Made by a program: the position numbers and the translations under genes. A stretch of DNA of 64,000 nucleotides. Source: Collybia mongolica. Its lineage: Eukaryota > Basidiomycota > Agaricomycetes > Agaricales > Clitocybaceae. The stretch covers positions 1,054,001 to 1,118,000 of the forward strand of contig JAAXNY010000006.1 of assembly GCA_013420905.1 (NCBI GenBank), written 5' to 3'. Each line of letters starts with the position of its first letter. Within the stretch, counting starts at the first letter, position 1. Under the pieces are notes generated by a model. It worked only from the letters and a program-made list of their open reading frames with translations. It was not told where the DNA came from and did no database searches. Of the stretch, positions 22,692 to 34,902 are shown piece after piece.

Positions 22692-25447
22692 TTAAACGAG
22701 ACCCAAAACAACAGTCGCACGTAAGCTGACCTCCTTGTTCGCTGGGGTGATACCAGCTTCCGTTTTGATATCCATATATTCCTCCGTCCTCAGGGAACTT
22801 GATTTCCAGCCCCAACTCTGGCTCACCGAGAACACATCTGGAGCGCTCGTGAACCGTGTCTGCGAAGATCCCGTCGCACTTGCGCAGCTGATCATAAAGT
22901 ACGCAGAAATAGCTGGGCGTGGATCGCGATACGGTTGCGGAGGCGTCACAGGAGGTGCTGTGGCAGGTAGGGTGTTAGAATTCATCACAGATGGTGACGA
23001 GGGTGAACCGGATGAAGGTGAAATCGTAGGTGAGGTTGACACATTTGAGTAGGATATCGGCGTAGTGCTCCGTGAGGAAGGATGGATCGACGGCGAGTAG
23101 TGACTAGTATTGCTAGGCGCCGAAGGCGTGGAAGGTAGTGACGGGTTTCGGTTATGAAATGCACTCACATTTCCAGGGCTGGGGCCTGAAAATCTGTTCC
23201 CCCGACCAAAGACCAGGGATGAGGGTGCACTTGAAGCTGGGATAGGTTCTATACTCGATTGTCTGTGCAAGTAAATTCCGAGCTGCACCTGTCCCTTCTT
23301 CCTTACCACCTGTACATAGACATTGTACAGACTTCCGGCATAACAAATAGTACGGGAATGAAGTCGCGACTTCTCCTTCAGGGAATCCAGGTCCCAAAAT
23401 TCGACAGCAAAACGGTATGGAGGGTAAAGGGACCACTTGGATTTCCCGCTCGGGTCAGAAAGAATACACGACGACGCTGTATACCTTGGAGGAAGAAGTC
23501 CAAAAAAATCTGACTCTGACGTTGGTAGCTTGGGGGTCAGCGTGGAATTAGACTTCGACGCGGCCGACGAAGATGGGGGTAATGACGAATTAGAAGAGTG
23601 CATAGACGTAAACAGTTGATCCATAGATAGAGAAGTGCCATCTGGCGTAGCATTAAAACTGCTGCCATTGTCTCCTATTCGTAGCGAAGAGTCGGTAGGG
23701 ACAGGAAAATATGCTTTGGTTTTCTCCGCATCGGTGCCGAGAGTAGATATATGGGCAAGAATGTCCGCTGTCGTTTGTGTGACGCCAAGCTCCTTATCAC
23801 GGGATGAAGGTGTAGATGGTGCTAACGGAGGGACTGAAGGACCCCCGGAGGATGGTCCGACGGTTATGTGGTTCCGGAGCACGGATTGGGCCCAATGGGC
23901 TGCCTGTAATACTGATATAGATACGAAAGGTCGTTTGGTGGTTGGCGAAACGTCGCGTGAGATATTTATGATCTCTTCCACGGACTATCATATTGATGTT
24001 AAATTTGATCATGCCTATAAAAAGCTCTCGACATACCATGTTAGCATAGAAAATACCTTGCTCGAATAATCTAGCCCACTCCTGCTCTTCAGCTTCAATG
24101 ACCCCATCTCGCCTTCTCAATTCGACCACCGATCGCGCAAACGCATACCTTTCTCGTTCCCCTTTTACAAAAAAGGTATCAGCAGAAATGATTGCTGCAA
24201 CCCACTTCGCATTCAACCCGCCACGAGACCAAATCAATGGAATGGAGGCACGTTCCTTGGAGTGTTCAGTTGAGCTAGGATTGCCTGGTGAGAAATCTGA
24301 AGGAATGGTCTTCGCTCTCTTCCGAGACACCACAGGTGTCAAAGTACCACTCTCTTCTGTCTCATTCTCCCGCAGTTCATATTCCAATAAGTCGGTACCC
24401 CAACGAGCTAACCAACAAGCACAGGCTTCCCCTATCTTGTCTGATATGGCTCCGTAGTGCATCAAAGGCTGGTCAGCCGAATGTCGATCACTTTCATCGT
24501 CCGATGTGGAACCATATGAGATACTTGGAGGAGAAACGGAGGAATCTGTTTGATTGCTGCCTTTGAGAACTGATTGCGAGAGCACAGTGACATTCTCCTT
24601 GCCTTTAGTTGATTGCAGTGACGCGATCGACCCTCTTGTGCTCTGATTCTCGTCGAGGAGTTGTGCAACATGTCCCAGACCAACAGCTGCGTCAGGTTCG
24701 CCAACCAGCTCCGCGTCGCCTATGTGTCTTCCAAGGGCAAAATTCAAATATTTCAAAACAGTACGCGGTCCCATCGTGCTCAGAATGCACGACATAGCTT
24801 GTGAGGCAAGGGAAGGTATGGAGAGATAGACGGCGGTGGCAAGAAAGGACAAAAGAAATCGAGGGGTTGCTGGATGATGGTTTTCCGGTGTTTTCGGGTA
24901 TTCCTTAGTGAATGGAAACGAGGGCGTGAGGGGTTCAGAAGTTGAGGGTATGAGGGAAGGCGCGATATGCAATGGTGGACCGCCTCCATAGAGACGCGAT
25001 ATACATATTCTGGGAAACTGTTAGTAGAGAACCACTGCTATCTCATGTGACGTACTCGAATGCTATAATAAGGAGGGTTACATATGGCAATTATCGAGGA
25101 CAACAAGGGTGTCATACCAGCTCGTGTTATATTGTGGTCATCGAATTGAATGACGATTTCATGTAGGCCCCCATTAGTACCCAATCTGGGTGAAGATTCA
25201 ATGAACCCAGAAGTGAAGAGAGAGCGAAAGAATCCCTACAAGTAACACATGATGTGATAAGTAAGGTAGCGGTACCAGGGCTTCAGAGACGAACGGATTG
25301 GATTAGAACGACCCGATGAAGGTTATACACAGCATCCCAGGTGCCATGAACCCTCAAAGCCACGTCTGCGGTGCTTCCTTGCAGGAAAGATTGATAAAGA
25401 TGACTCTGGATATCGACTGCAGAGGGTGAGAGCGGGGCTTGGTTCAT
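22692..25447 (-). CDS. BTB/POZ domain protein
   Basis: Exons 25295-25447, 25118-25235, 25056-25062 (7 bases), 24037-25009 and 22692-23984 close in phase to 847 residues. The N-terminal BTB fold is read from STADVALRVHGTWDAVYNLH, RVVLIQSGFFRSLFTSGF, EIVIQFDDHNITRAAFEICI and SRLYGGGPPLHI; the 7-base microexon supplies AFE. The middle has a BACK-like helical region and a Ser-rich disordered stretch. The C-terminal part carries PPYRFAVEFWDLDSLKEKS and a long Ser/Pro region. BTB proteins usually dimerise or link CUL3 to substrates; the partner here is unknown. The frame stays open to an ATG ending at 25567, so the N-terminus may be 40 residues longer. It lies head-to-head with TRS31. Confidence 0.82.
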
Positions 25448-25691
25448 CGAGAATTGGACGGGCAGACCAGGTCGAGTAAGGGGAATGGCCTCGAGGACAG
25501 GGAACCGGATATCGCCTGCAATAGTAGCAGGGAAGGGGCCCTCAGGTGACACCCAGGCGGTTAGCATATTAAGGGAGTATAATAATAAAATTATAAGCAC
25601 AGCTATCCGGGGTAAGTCTCATGTGCATGGGACATTAACTCAACACCGTGATCACAGTCCAGGACCCCGGACCACCACTTCCAAAACCACC
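25448..25691. promoter_or_regulatory. Divergent promoter between the BTB gene and TRS31
   Basis: At most 244 bases (124 if the longer BTB start is used) separate two divergent start codons, so both promoters must share it. No consensus element stands out to me. Confidence 0.4.
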
Positions 25692-26564
25692 ATGGCATAC
25701 GCTCAGCCTCATCCCCGTCTTTCCGTCCTATCCAATACTTCCCAGTCCTCAGTTGACCACCTTTCTCCAACCACAAGCTCAACTCGCTTCTCTCTACCCT
25801 CGGCTACTTCTGTCGTTTCCAATAAACCAGCCCCACCTCGCCCAAACATCTATGACAGGAACCTTAACAAGACACGCGTATCAGAAGTCTCTGCTTCTGC
25901 CTTCTCCTTTCTCTTCTCAGAAATCGTTCAATATACCCAAAAGCGTGTCAGCGGCATCAACGATCTTGAACGAAGGTGATTTGCAACTCCCAGCTACCTC
26001 ACAATCTCCTCATTTGATTTCCCCAGACTAAATACTCTCGGCTATCGGATTGGAACCAGGGTTCTCGAGCTTATGGTATGGCGTGCCGAGTCATCTTCCA
26101 AAGCACCCAAACGCGAGATTCGGTTCCTCCCAGCCCTCATGTCGATACATACACAGGTGTGGAAGGCGGTCTTTGGTAAGGCTGCAGATGCCATTGAGAA
26201 GAGTGTAGAAAATGCAGACGAATGTGTGTCCTATGCTTGCGTAGACTCCCCTGAAAAGCATTGAATTTGATCATAGATATGATTATCGACAACGACCCAC
26301 CTATAGAACGGTATATATCGGTCCCTCGAGACATGAGTCAGCTCAGCTGCTCTTCCTTCACTGCCGGAATTGTAGAAGCAGTTATGGACGGCCTTGGTTT
26401 TGTCAGTCCCAAATTCCGTTATTCACCAGTTTGCCCAACTCACATCATCCAAGCCCGCCCGAGTTACAGCTCACAATACACCAACCACACAACACCCCTC
26501 TCGAACGACGATACTGATAAAACTAGAGAAATCTGTACTAGATCGCGAAGAGCTTTTGAAATGA
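25692..26564 (+). CDS. TRS31: TRAPP complex subunit TRS31/TRAPPC5
   Basis: This is a core subunit of the TRAPP tethering complexes, which act as GEFs for Ypt1/Rab1 at the Golgi. Exons 25692-25975, 26027-26223, 26277-26401 and 26454-26564 close in phase to 238 residues. After a ~60-residue Ser/Pro-rich leader come the Bet3-family segments VSASAFSFLFSEIVQYTQKR, LGYRIGTRVLELMVWR, LMSIHTQVWKAVFGKAAD, IIDNDPPIERYISVPRDM and SSFTAGIVEAVMDGLGF, then a C-terminal PARVTAHNTP...ILIKLEKSVL strand. The leader is longer than in yeast. It is followed 140 bases later by DHODH on the same strand. Confidence 0.95.
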
Positions 26565-26704
26565 CATCTTTCCACATCTCTTGAGCAGCTGAACTCGGGT
26601 GCCTGGGGTCCTGTCCGGTGCCTTATCCTATCGTTCACATAGTTCACTTGTAATAAGCCAAGTAGTGTGAACATGTTGCTAACAACTTTTTCCTTACCAG
26701 CGCC

Positions 26705-27780
26705 ATGGTGAAGATCAATACCATCGACATATCGCCACCTCTTATCAATTCTTCTTGTGCATGGTCATCGGATCTTAGGCAACTTCAAGAACTCTACGAC
26801 TCTCCCTACACTGGTGCAGTCACTACCAGGACCGCCACACTCGACGGCTTCAAAGAGGATGCTTCGCATACGGTGCGTATTATATACCCACACTTTTGAA
26901 CTACTTTCGGAACAATTACCAGGTCGCCTTTTCCTCATCGACTTTAACATCAATCAACTCTTACGGATACTCCCCTCACCCTCTAGAGGCCTATTTATCA
27001 TGGATTGATATTATTCTCACGTCCCGTTCTTCGGAAGGGCCAGCGAGAAAACCATTTATAATAAGCATCACCTCATCCGATCCTGTCACGCTGCGATCAA
27101 TGGTCCAGGCCATTCAACGCACCCGCGCAAGGATCGATAACGGGCGTTCCAAACAATCGGTGATTGCCATCGAACTAAACACATCCTGTCCCAACATTCC
27201 AAACGCCCCACCTACCGGCTATACATTCCCCTCCCTTGTCCCTTTGCTCGAGGTCCTGAGAGACGAATATGCCCAAGACCAGACACTCACCATCGGGCTT
27301 AAGTTACCCCCATTTGTATACCGCGAGCAGTTCTTAGGCATTTTGGAGGGAACAAACGCCCTTTGTATCGGCTCGGGGGATGGAGTGGCCGATAAGTGCC
27401 CATTTTCGTTCTTCACGTGTACGAATACTCTCGGAAACTCCCTCATGTTCCCCGAACAGATAGCATCACCAGGCGGCGGGCCGGAAGCTAGCCCTTTCGC
27501 AGTTCCAACCGCGTTGGGTGGCTTGGCAGGCGAATCGTTGCATGCGTTGTCACTCGGGAATGTATACACTTTTGGCCAGTTCCTTAGAGAATATGACCGT
27601 TTGAGGGGGATCAAGATTATCGGTGTCGGAGGTGTTACGACAAAGAAGGCTGCCGATAGGATGAGGAGAGCAGGGGCTGACGTAGTTGGCTGTGCAACCC
27701 TCTTTGGCAAAGAAGGGATACGGGCTTTTGAGATCCTTACAACCGGAAGCAATAAGTCAGACAATAACGTTCAATGTTGA
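26705..27780 (+). CDS. URA1: Dihydroorotate dehydrogenase, class 1A-like
   Basis: DHODH oxidises dihydroorotate to orotate in pyrimidine synthesis. Exons 26705-26872 and 26923-27780 close in phase to 341 residues. The protein looks like the soluble class 1A (fumarate-linked, yeast Ura1) rather than the mitochondrial quinone-linked class 2: there is no presequence or membrane helix, and the motif IAIELNTSCPNIPN supplies the family's catalytic-region Cys. Also seen are LTIGLKLPPFVY (substrate/FMN lysine), FFTCTNTLGNSL and the FMN phosphate site IKIIGVGGVTTKKAADRM. The insert SPGGGPEASPF replaces the shorter bacterial loop. The class call rests on motif reading only. Confidence 0.9.
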
Positions 27781-27945
27781 GATAATCTAGATATATGTAA
27801 AGCCTTGCCACCCCTATGTGAATACAATGAAAACAGTATGTTATGATATAGGACATAAGAATATGTAAAGGCTACAGAGTGAAGATGCCGGAAAGGATAA
27901 TCCGATGGAGGTCAAAATATGATACAGATCACATGAAAGAGAAAC

Positions 27946-29334
27946 TCATGTAGCGAAATCGGTCAAATCCCACTGAAGTGGGTCAAGAGGCGATCTGGAT
28001 TGATTTCTCAATGGGAGATAAGCAGGCGGGAATTCGAATGGATTTCGAAAGGTAACTTGAGAAACGAACGTTGAGAGTGGAATAGGAGAATATTCGGTGT
28101 CCACAGTGGGGGATATCTCATGATTTTGGAACTGAGAATATGTTGGGTGCGCAGGAAGGTGGGCAGTGGGGGTCCGTGGATATGTAACGTTGGGATGACT
28201 CGTATCGACGATGTAACATTCGTGTCCAGGAACTTGAAGCTCGAGGTGGCTAGAAGCGTTCCAATAGGGAAATTGCGTATATCCACCCACCATATGGTAT
28301 TGGCCCTCGGGATTGGTGGCAAGAGTATCCTACGAGCATGCATTGGTAAGATTTCTTTCTGAGATTTTTTTTAAAAAACTTACAGATTCGCTATATCTTG
28401 CGGAGGAGAATTCATCGGCGGGGACCGCTGGTGGAAGAAGAGGGCTTCGAAAAGCGGGCATTTCCTGATTTGAAGAAATATTCCAGTCTTCGAGTCGGGG
28501 TTCAGATTCCATTACATTGGATACCGGTGCCAAGGCGGAAGGTTTCTCGGCCTCATCTTTATTGCAAGCACCAGTTTCCAACTGTGGTTCGGGGATGCTC
28601 AAACATTTGACGGCCGTGTCAAGCTCTACTCCTTCCTTCCCAGCAAGGATCAGGGCGGCAACTTGCTCGCATCGCAAAAGTTCTTCCTTTCCGTTTCTTT
28701 TCACTTTCCTTTTCATGGGCTTCTTTTTGCGAGTGGTAGGTGAGAAACGATATCCAGGATATCGCAGGTTGTGTTCCACTTTCTCCTGCTCGGCTTTGCG
28801 ACGCCAGACGTCCTTTTCTGCCTCGGATAGTTGATTCCAACAGTGTCCAATGATACGACTAATATGACGGTGATCATGTTCCACACTCGAGCTGATTTTA
28901 TCCCCAGCCCAGAACTCGGAACGGAAGATCATGAAAGCGTTGCGTGGACGCGGGACGCGATTTCCCGATCGCAAACGCGTGGCAGGCCTGCGACTATAAA
29001 GTTCTGGAAGTGATGGGTTGGGGGACAATTCGGAGCCAGGGGAAGGAGAACATTCAAGTGACTCTGCGTATGAGGGCGATGACGATGCAGAAAAAGTGTA
29101 GATTGTTGGTGCGGCAAAGGAGGCGGGCGGAAACTCGTTCTCGTGGGTGAGATGGATGGACGATGGGGGGATGAGAAAGTCGTAGTGCAAGTTGTCTCCC
29201 GGCTCAAAGTTAATAAGTTGCCTGTGTCCATGCCCATCTGTGAGGCAGACCACTGTTCTAAACGGGCTCGATACTCTAGTCAAGATAAGGAACTTACGCG
29301 TGGAGAACTGCAATTCACTCTGAAGGCCGGACAT
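27946..29334 (-). CDS. HMG-box transcription factor
   Basis: Exons 29298-29334, 28384-29237 and 27946-28329 close in phase to 424 residues. The HMG box (about residues 95-170) reads VPRPRNAFMIFRSEFW, DHRHISRIIGHCWNQLSEAE, KDVWRRKAEQEKVEHNLRYP and GYRFSPTTRKKKPMKRKVKR, a sequence-specific MATA/Sox-type box ending in a basic nuclear signal. N-terminal to it lies a Ser/Pro-rich region; C-terminal, a Tyr/Pro/Ser-rich region without known domain. Proteins like this in Agaricomycetes regulate fruiting or mating functions, but no target can be named. It is divergent from PARP across about 1.07 kb. Confidence 0.87.
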
Positions 29335-30405
29335 TGTGGTTGGGGTAGGGAAAGAAATGTAAGGGATTGGGCGGCAGCCATGGCTTTATACTAAGAGCAG
29401 ACCTTGGATAAATATAGGCGGATTAGAAGACGGAGAACCTCCCCCTTCACCATGTCACATCGTAGTTGAAAAAGGAAATTCTCGATCGTTGCGATCGCGA
29501 TTCGGCCCTTTTGTGGAAGCCCATCCGATTCCGCTTATCACATCACAGCACATCACCCTCGTTATAATCACACTGCCCTGATCCCCGGTTGGTGGCGGAC
29601 CCTCGGTCGCGGCGTCAAAATGCAATCAACTAACCCATATTTCGGGAGACTGTCACCTCTTACGATGTGCAAACATTTACTGCTGTTCCAATTCATTCGC
29701 ACTTAGTTCCCGTTTGTTCCCAATTCACATCCTAGTATTTCGTTCATTCATAAAGTCACCACGGGAAGTCCTTACAGAACAGTGTACCCATAGATGTGTA
29801 CAAGAGCCCACCCGGCGACTGCAAAAGCTAAGAGTGGAATGCCGCGCCCCAGAAGACACCCCGTTAATTCTTACAGATACATTCACTAATACCCTGGCCA
29901 TTCATCGAAGGCGGTACCATGAATAGCAGGGGCTAACATTCACTTTTTCAATCGTTCTTTGTGTCTCGAGGCACGAGTGTCAAATTCTCACAGTTTGGCC
30001 CACCACGACGCGCCTAGATTACTCTCAGCAAATGACATCTTTCTAATATCCAACGTCGCGGATAATAGGCGAAATCTGCTCTAGATGTATCAATGTCAGC
30101 TTTGTTTTTTGCTTATCCCTATCGTGAAAGGTTTGCGAGGTGGTTGCTGACCTTCCACATTAGGTAGTCCCCGAAATTCTGACGACCCGTTCGTTTCTTT
30201 GCGACAGCGACTCGAGTCACCCATCGACTCAACGCTGACAACAATACCAATACCAATATTTGTTCTCATTTGGATGAGTCGGCATCCCGCCCTTTCCTAA
30301 AATAGTAGGTGTGTCGGTTCCGCATGGCGTTAAGAATTTGCTTTTAAGGAACGGCCATGAACGGCATCTACTTATATCACTTTCCCTCGACACCCAACTT
30401 TCAAC
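29335..30405. other. 1.07-kb divergent intergenic region between HMG-box gene and PARP
   Basis: No gene seen. It contains both promoters. A CTTATATCAC stretch lies about 35 bases upstream of the PARP ATG. An ACCAATACCAATACCAAT-like short tandem repeat sits near 30243-30258. Confidence 0.5.
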
Positions 30406-33400
30406 ATGCCTCCCCGCCGAAAAGCTGCTGCTAACGGCGCCCCTGCCATTCCCACTAGGTCTAGCTCGAGAAACAAGCCTTCTTCAACCGTAGTGCCCGC
30501 CCCAGCTGCGGCACCTGCTTCCAATGCTGATGCGAAGCCCCAATCCAAGCCCAAGTCGAAGAGGGGTCGTGCAAAGTCTGAAAGCGAGGATGATGCGCCT
30601 AAATCTAAACCTGCCAGCAAGAAAGCTAAAACGGCAGCGAAGAAGGACGACGTTGATGGAAGCCAAGATGAAGACGCTGCTGATGAGCCTGCTGATGAAC
30701 CAAAGAAAATGGTAAGCTCATCCCCTGGCTCGTGCGACGCGTCTTAAGTGGCCGCTAGGTTACTGTTATCAAAAGAGGAGCCGCTCCAGTCGACCCATAC
30801 TCTGGTAAAGTTGGTAAGTGTATGGGGGTCGTGCAAACCGCGTGGTATGAACGTTGACGTGGTCTATCTTGTGAAGCGACACATCAAGTTTTTGTCAATG
30901 ATGAAGGTGTCTGGGATGCCATGCTCAACCAAACTGACGTGAGCTCGAATCAAAATAAGAACAAGTTAGAAAATTTTGGTCGTTAAATTATAGGTGCTGA
31001 TATTCCTCAGATTTTACGTTCTTCAGTTGTTGCATCCCATAGGTAACAACGCACAATCTTCCCTTTTTACGCGATGGGGGAGAGTGGGTGAGGGGGGACA
31101 ACAACAAATCAAGGTGGCTTCACCATTGTGGCTCGTTCGGACCCTTGTTAACCCTTCGCCCCTATCAGGGTCCCTGGCCCAGTTCAATCGCCATTAATGA
31201 ATTTAAGAAACAATTCAAAGCTAAGGCCGGTGTTGCATGGGAAGATCGTGTTGGTATGATCCCCAAGAAAGGTGACATTTTATTGACATCGAATCATTCG
31301 AAAATCACTCATGTCTTTCAGGAAAATACACGTGGCTTGGTGCATTTCAATTTCGTCTACAACCCGAGCTTTCTTCATAACTATTCTTAATAGAACGTGA
31401 TTTCGAAGACGACAAAGATGAAGAAGATAAAGCAAGCAGTAGCAAGAAAGAAGACGTTATCATTCCTGACTCTACTCTTCATCCAGAAATCCAGGTAAGT
31501 CTCTCAACCTCTCAATCGCAAAATCGCGTGACACGATGGAACAGGAACTTTGTAGTCTCATCTTCTCAACAAGGTGATTTCTGCAAAAGCTTCTTCCTCC
31601 GTATTTTAACAGCATGTTGAAGCATTATCGATGCTCACTTGTCGTCTATGAACTATGACGCAAAGAAATTGCCATTGGGTATGTCCGGTCTTCGTATAGG
31701 GTTCAAATCTAATGATCCTTAAGGGAAACTCGCCAAATCAACTATTCTCAGCGGCTTTGCCGCTTTGAAGGTCTGTCCATAAGCTGTCCCAATAATTCTT
31801 GCTTTCTGATGAAATTTAAAGACCCTTGCTGAAGTCATTGAAAAACCTGATGGCGACACGGCTAAGCAGTATGGAGGAGTCCGAGCCGCATGCGAACAAC
31901 TCAGCGGTGCTTACTACTCGTAAATATTCATCCCCCAGCCAGTAATGTTTATTGGCTCACATTTCTTCGTAGCATCATTCCACATGACTTTGGAAGGCAA
32001 AGACCCATTGTAATTGCCGACGTGAACCTGCTGAAAAAAGTGATGCAGATGCTTTTCTGGGTGGGACTATCCTTCTGAATTTCTCTACTTCACCAGGAAC
32101 TTGAACTTGTGGATGCCCTTGGTGATATGGTACGCTTAAATTCCGACATCCAGGGAACCAACTTACATAGACGACATTAGGAAATTGCATCTAAACTAAT
32201 CGCATCTACAATTCTGGCGGACGACAACGGAAACCCCATCAATCCTCTGGACGCTAATTTCCGCTCATTGAGTTTGACGAGCATGGACCCCATCAAAAAG
32301 GACAGCTCAGAATATAAAACGCTGGAGGCTTATGCGCGGGACACGCATGGCGCCACCCACAGAAATATCAATGTCTCCATTTTGAACGCCTACCGAGTAG
32401 AACGGTTAGTCAGAGCACTCAGAATTTCAACCTACTCTCCCTCATGTGTGATACGTTCCAGGGCTAGTGAAACAGCGGCCTGGACTGAAGCTGGCCATGA
32501 TAAGATTCCTGATGGCGACCGGCTCCTCCTGTGGCACGGCTCGAGGACAACTAACTTCGCAGGTGTGTACGAGTTGAATTATAAGTCCGTAATACCGCCC
32601 TCATTTTGCTACAGGTATACTAAAGCAGGGCCTACGTATTGCGCCGCCCGAAGGTGTGTTCCCATGTTCTCGAATTGAGAACGATTTTCCAATTACGCAA
32701 TCTAGCCCCTGTCACTGGTTATATGTTCGGAAAGGGCGTTTATTTTGCTGATGTGAGGCAGTCCTCGCAGCCTTCTATGGTTAACCTGACACATTTTTAA
32801 TGGTTTTTAGATGATGTCCAAAGTTTGTAATCTCTTTCCATTATTCTCTGTTCTGATGCTGAAGTCTCCCTAGTCGGCAAACTACTGCTATTCATAGTGC
32901 GTCCGTTTTATACTACGTTGATCAAAACTAACCATCTAATAGCCTGAGTAACAATACTGGAATACTTCTCCTTTGCGAGGTAGCGGCGAAGCCGTTCAAT
33001 GAACTAACCAATGCCGTAAGCTCTCTCTCTCTGTACTTGTACTTGAAATCACTTCTTTTGGCTCACATTGGATTAGGAATACGATGCAGACAAACTCTGC
33101 AAGTCTTTGGAAAAGATGTCAGTTTTTCTACCGTAATACAATATCATAATGCCATAACACTCCTTAGGTCAACCAAGGGTATAGGGCGTACGCAACCTGT
33201 CCTGTGGAAAGATGCCGGGAAAGCACTCAACAACGACGGACTTGAGGGGTGCTTCATGCCAGATGGACCTGGGCAGGATGTTTCTCCGCCTGGCGCCTAC
33301 CTTCAATACAACGAGGTGAGCTCTACGTCATTGTTCAAACCTATATATTGATCGCTTGGGATTTCTAACAGTACATCGTTTATGACCCTTCGCAAATCCG

Positions 33401-33431
33401 TCTCAAATACTTGTTGATGGTAAAAATGTAA
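30406..33431 (+). CDS. Poly(ADP-ribose) polymerase with WGR and catalytic domains
   Basis: PARP transfers ADP-ribose from NAD+ to proteins at DNA breaks. The gene has about 15 introns. Exon 1 (30406-30711) encodes a Lys/Ala/Pro-rich nuclear leader (SKPKSKRGRAKSES, KPASKKAKTAAKK). A WGR domain follows (VFVNDEGVWDAMLNQTD, FYVLQLLHPIG, LFTRWGRVGEGGQQQIKG). Next comes the helical regulatory domain (NYDAKKLPLGKLAKSTIL, GFAALKTLAEVI), then the ART domain with the H-Y-E triad: LLLWHGSRTTNFAG (His), [20 protein letters not shown] (Tyr) and LQYNEYIVYDPSQI (Glu). There are no zinc fingers or BRCT domain before WGR, so it resembles PARP2 or fungal PrpA-like short forms. Many internal introns are under 60 bases, and small exons lie near 32700-33000. 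Confidence 0.9.
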
Positions 33432-33687
33432 GGAAGACACGTGTAAATGCTGTGTACAGGAGATGTCGGTTACTTTAAATACTCTGTCGAGTCTTGTTTT
33501 CTGCCGTGTCACACTCATATCTAATATTTTCAACTGCAAGAAGGAAATTCCCGTTGCCCATGACCCGAAAGTGTTGATGTGTGGCAGTACTCATGTTTGT
33601 CTATATTTACACTGCAAAAGTATTGATCGACCGGTCACCAAAACGAAGGGGGGACTGCCAGTTGTGTTTTGCATTCCCTTTCCACAA

Positions 33688-34770
33688 ATGTCGAATTCAA
33701 AGGGAAAGCAAGCCGTCAAACCCTCTAATTTAAGTGTCCCTGTCATGCTCAATCCCGCTTCAGGGAGTGCCAACCCCGCTGCATCGCTTTCTGCACTATG
33801 GGCCTACCTTCAACCTGCACTCGATCACATTGTGAAGTCTCCGAGCAATGATTCCGGAGGCAAGGCACCCGCCATTGACTTCGGGTTCTATGCTGGGATA
33901 CATTCTGCGTGTTATAATTAGTGAAGTGGCCAATTTCGTTGGTGAATATAACCCAGCTAACCCTTGTCATAATTATGTAGTTTCACCGCTCAGAGCGAAG
34001 TAGTTAATTCTACCACTCGGACTCCCGACACAAGCATCACCAGTGGTACTGATATCTACGAGCAATTGGACAAATATTTTGCCGATGTGACGCGTGAATT
34101 GGTACTCGGAGCTCCCCAGGATGATACCACCTTGATCCATTACATTATCCCATGTTTCAATCGATACAGCGCTGGCGCACTCTCCGCCAATCGACTGCTC
34201 AGTTATGTGAACCGCCATTACGTAAAACGGGCTGTGGATGAGGACAAAGGATGGCTCCGTCTCAACGATGTCTTAGAGTCCGTCGCTAAGACCATTACTG
34301 TCACCGACACCCGCGAAAATATTTCGAAGCGACTGAAAGAGAAGCGCATTGACGAGCTGAAGAAGTGGGGTTATGAAGAAGGAGGCACGGGCGAACTCAT
34401 GGCATCCGCGGAAGCATGTGCAGAGGCAGCTAGTGCTCTCGATCGCGTCGTACCCATATCATCTCTCGCCCTTCGTCGCTTTAGGACAGAGTTTTTCGAG
34501 CCACTTTTAGCCGTGCCCAAAATTAAGGGAAATTCCAAAGCGAAACACAAAATTCCAAAGCCTGCGAGTACTTCTTCTACGTCTGGTCCAAAAGGGCGCT
34601 TGGCCCGTTCAGTCAAGGAATTACTCGAGTCAAAGAGTATTGACGAGGGAGAAAAGTTACGTGTATCCAAAGAACTCGCGAAGGCATTAACGACAGTTGG
34701 TGTGCGCACAGATCATCCACTTCGCAAAAGATTGAACAAATTCATGGTGTCCTGTGCGCAGGGGGGGTGA
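33688..34770 (+). CDS. Stand-alone cullin N-terminal-repeat protein
   Basis: Exons 33688-33920 and 33981-34770 close in phase to 340 residues. Residues ~30-190 match the first cullin repeat of CUL1: LWAYLQPALDHIV, FGFYAGIHSACYNYF, TSGTDIYEQLDKYFADV, and SANRLLSYVNRHYVKRAVDE, the helices that bind Skp1 in CUL1. A RFRTEFFEPLL segment follows, then a Lys/Ser-rich tail ending KRLNKFMVSCAQGG. There is no second or third repeat, no cullin-homology (RBX1-binding) domain and no neddylation site, and the next gene downstream is on the opposite strand, so it is not a mis-split full cullin in this window. It could act as a Skp1-binding decoy or adaptor; that is inference. Confidence 0.8.
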
Positions 34771-34902
34771 TTTCTTGTGTGTTGTAGTCGGCTTCATCGT
34801 TTATGTCATTTTCCCCTGACTCGTTTTCATCGGCTGTGTATTTCCTGTCGCAAGTCATATTTTCTGTCCACTCCTCTTTAAGACATTCGTCGGAACAAAA
34901 AC

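Noticed and set aside
27219..27764. 181-residue minus-strand frame opposite DHODH
   Set aside because: Antisense to an enzyme with clear motifs; shadow frame.
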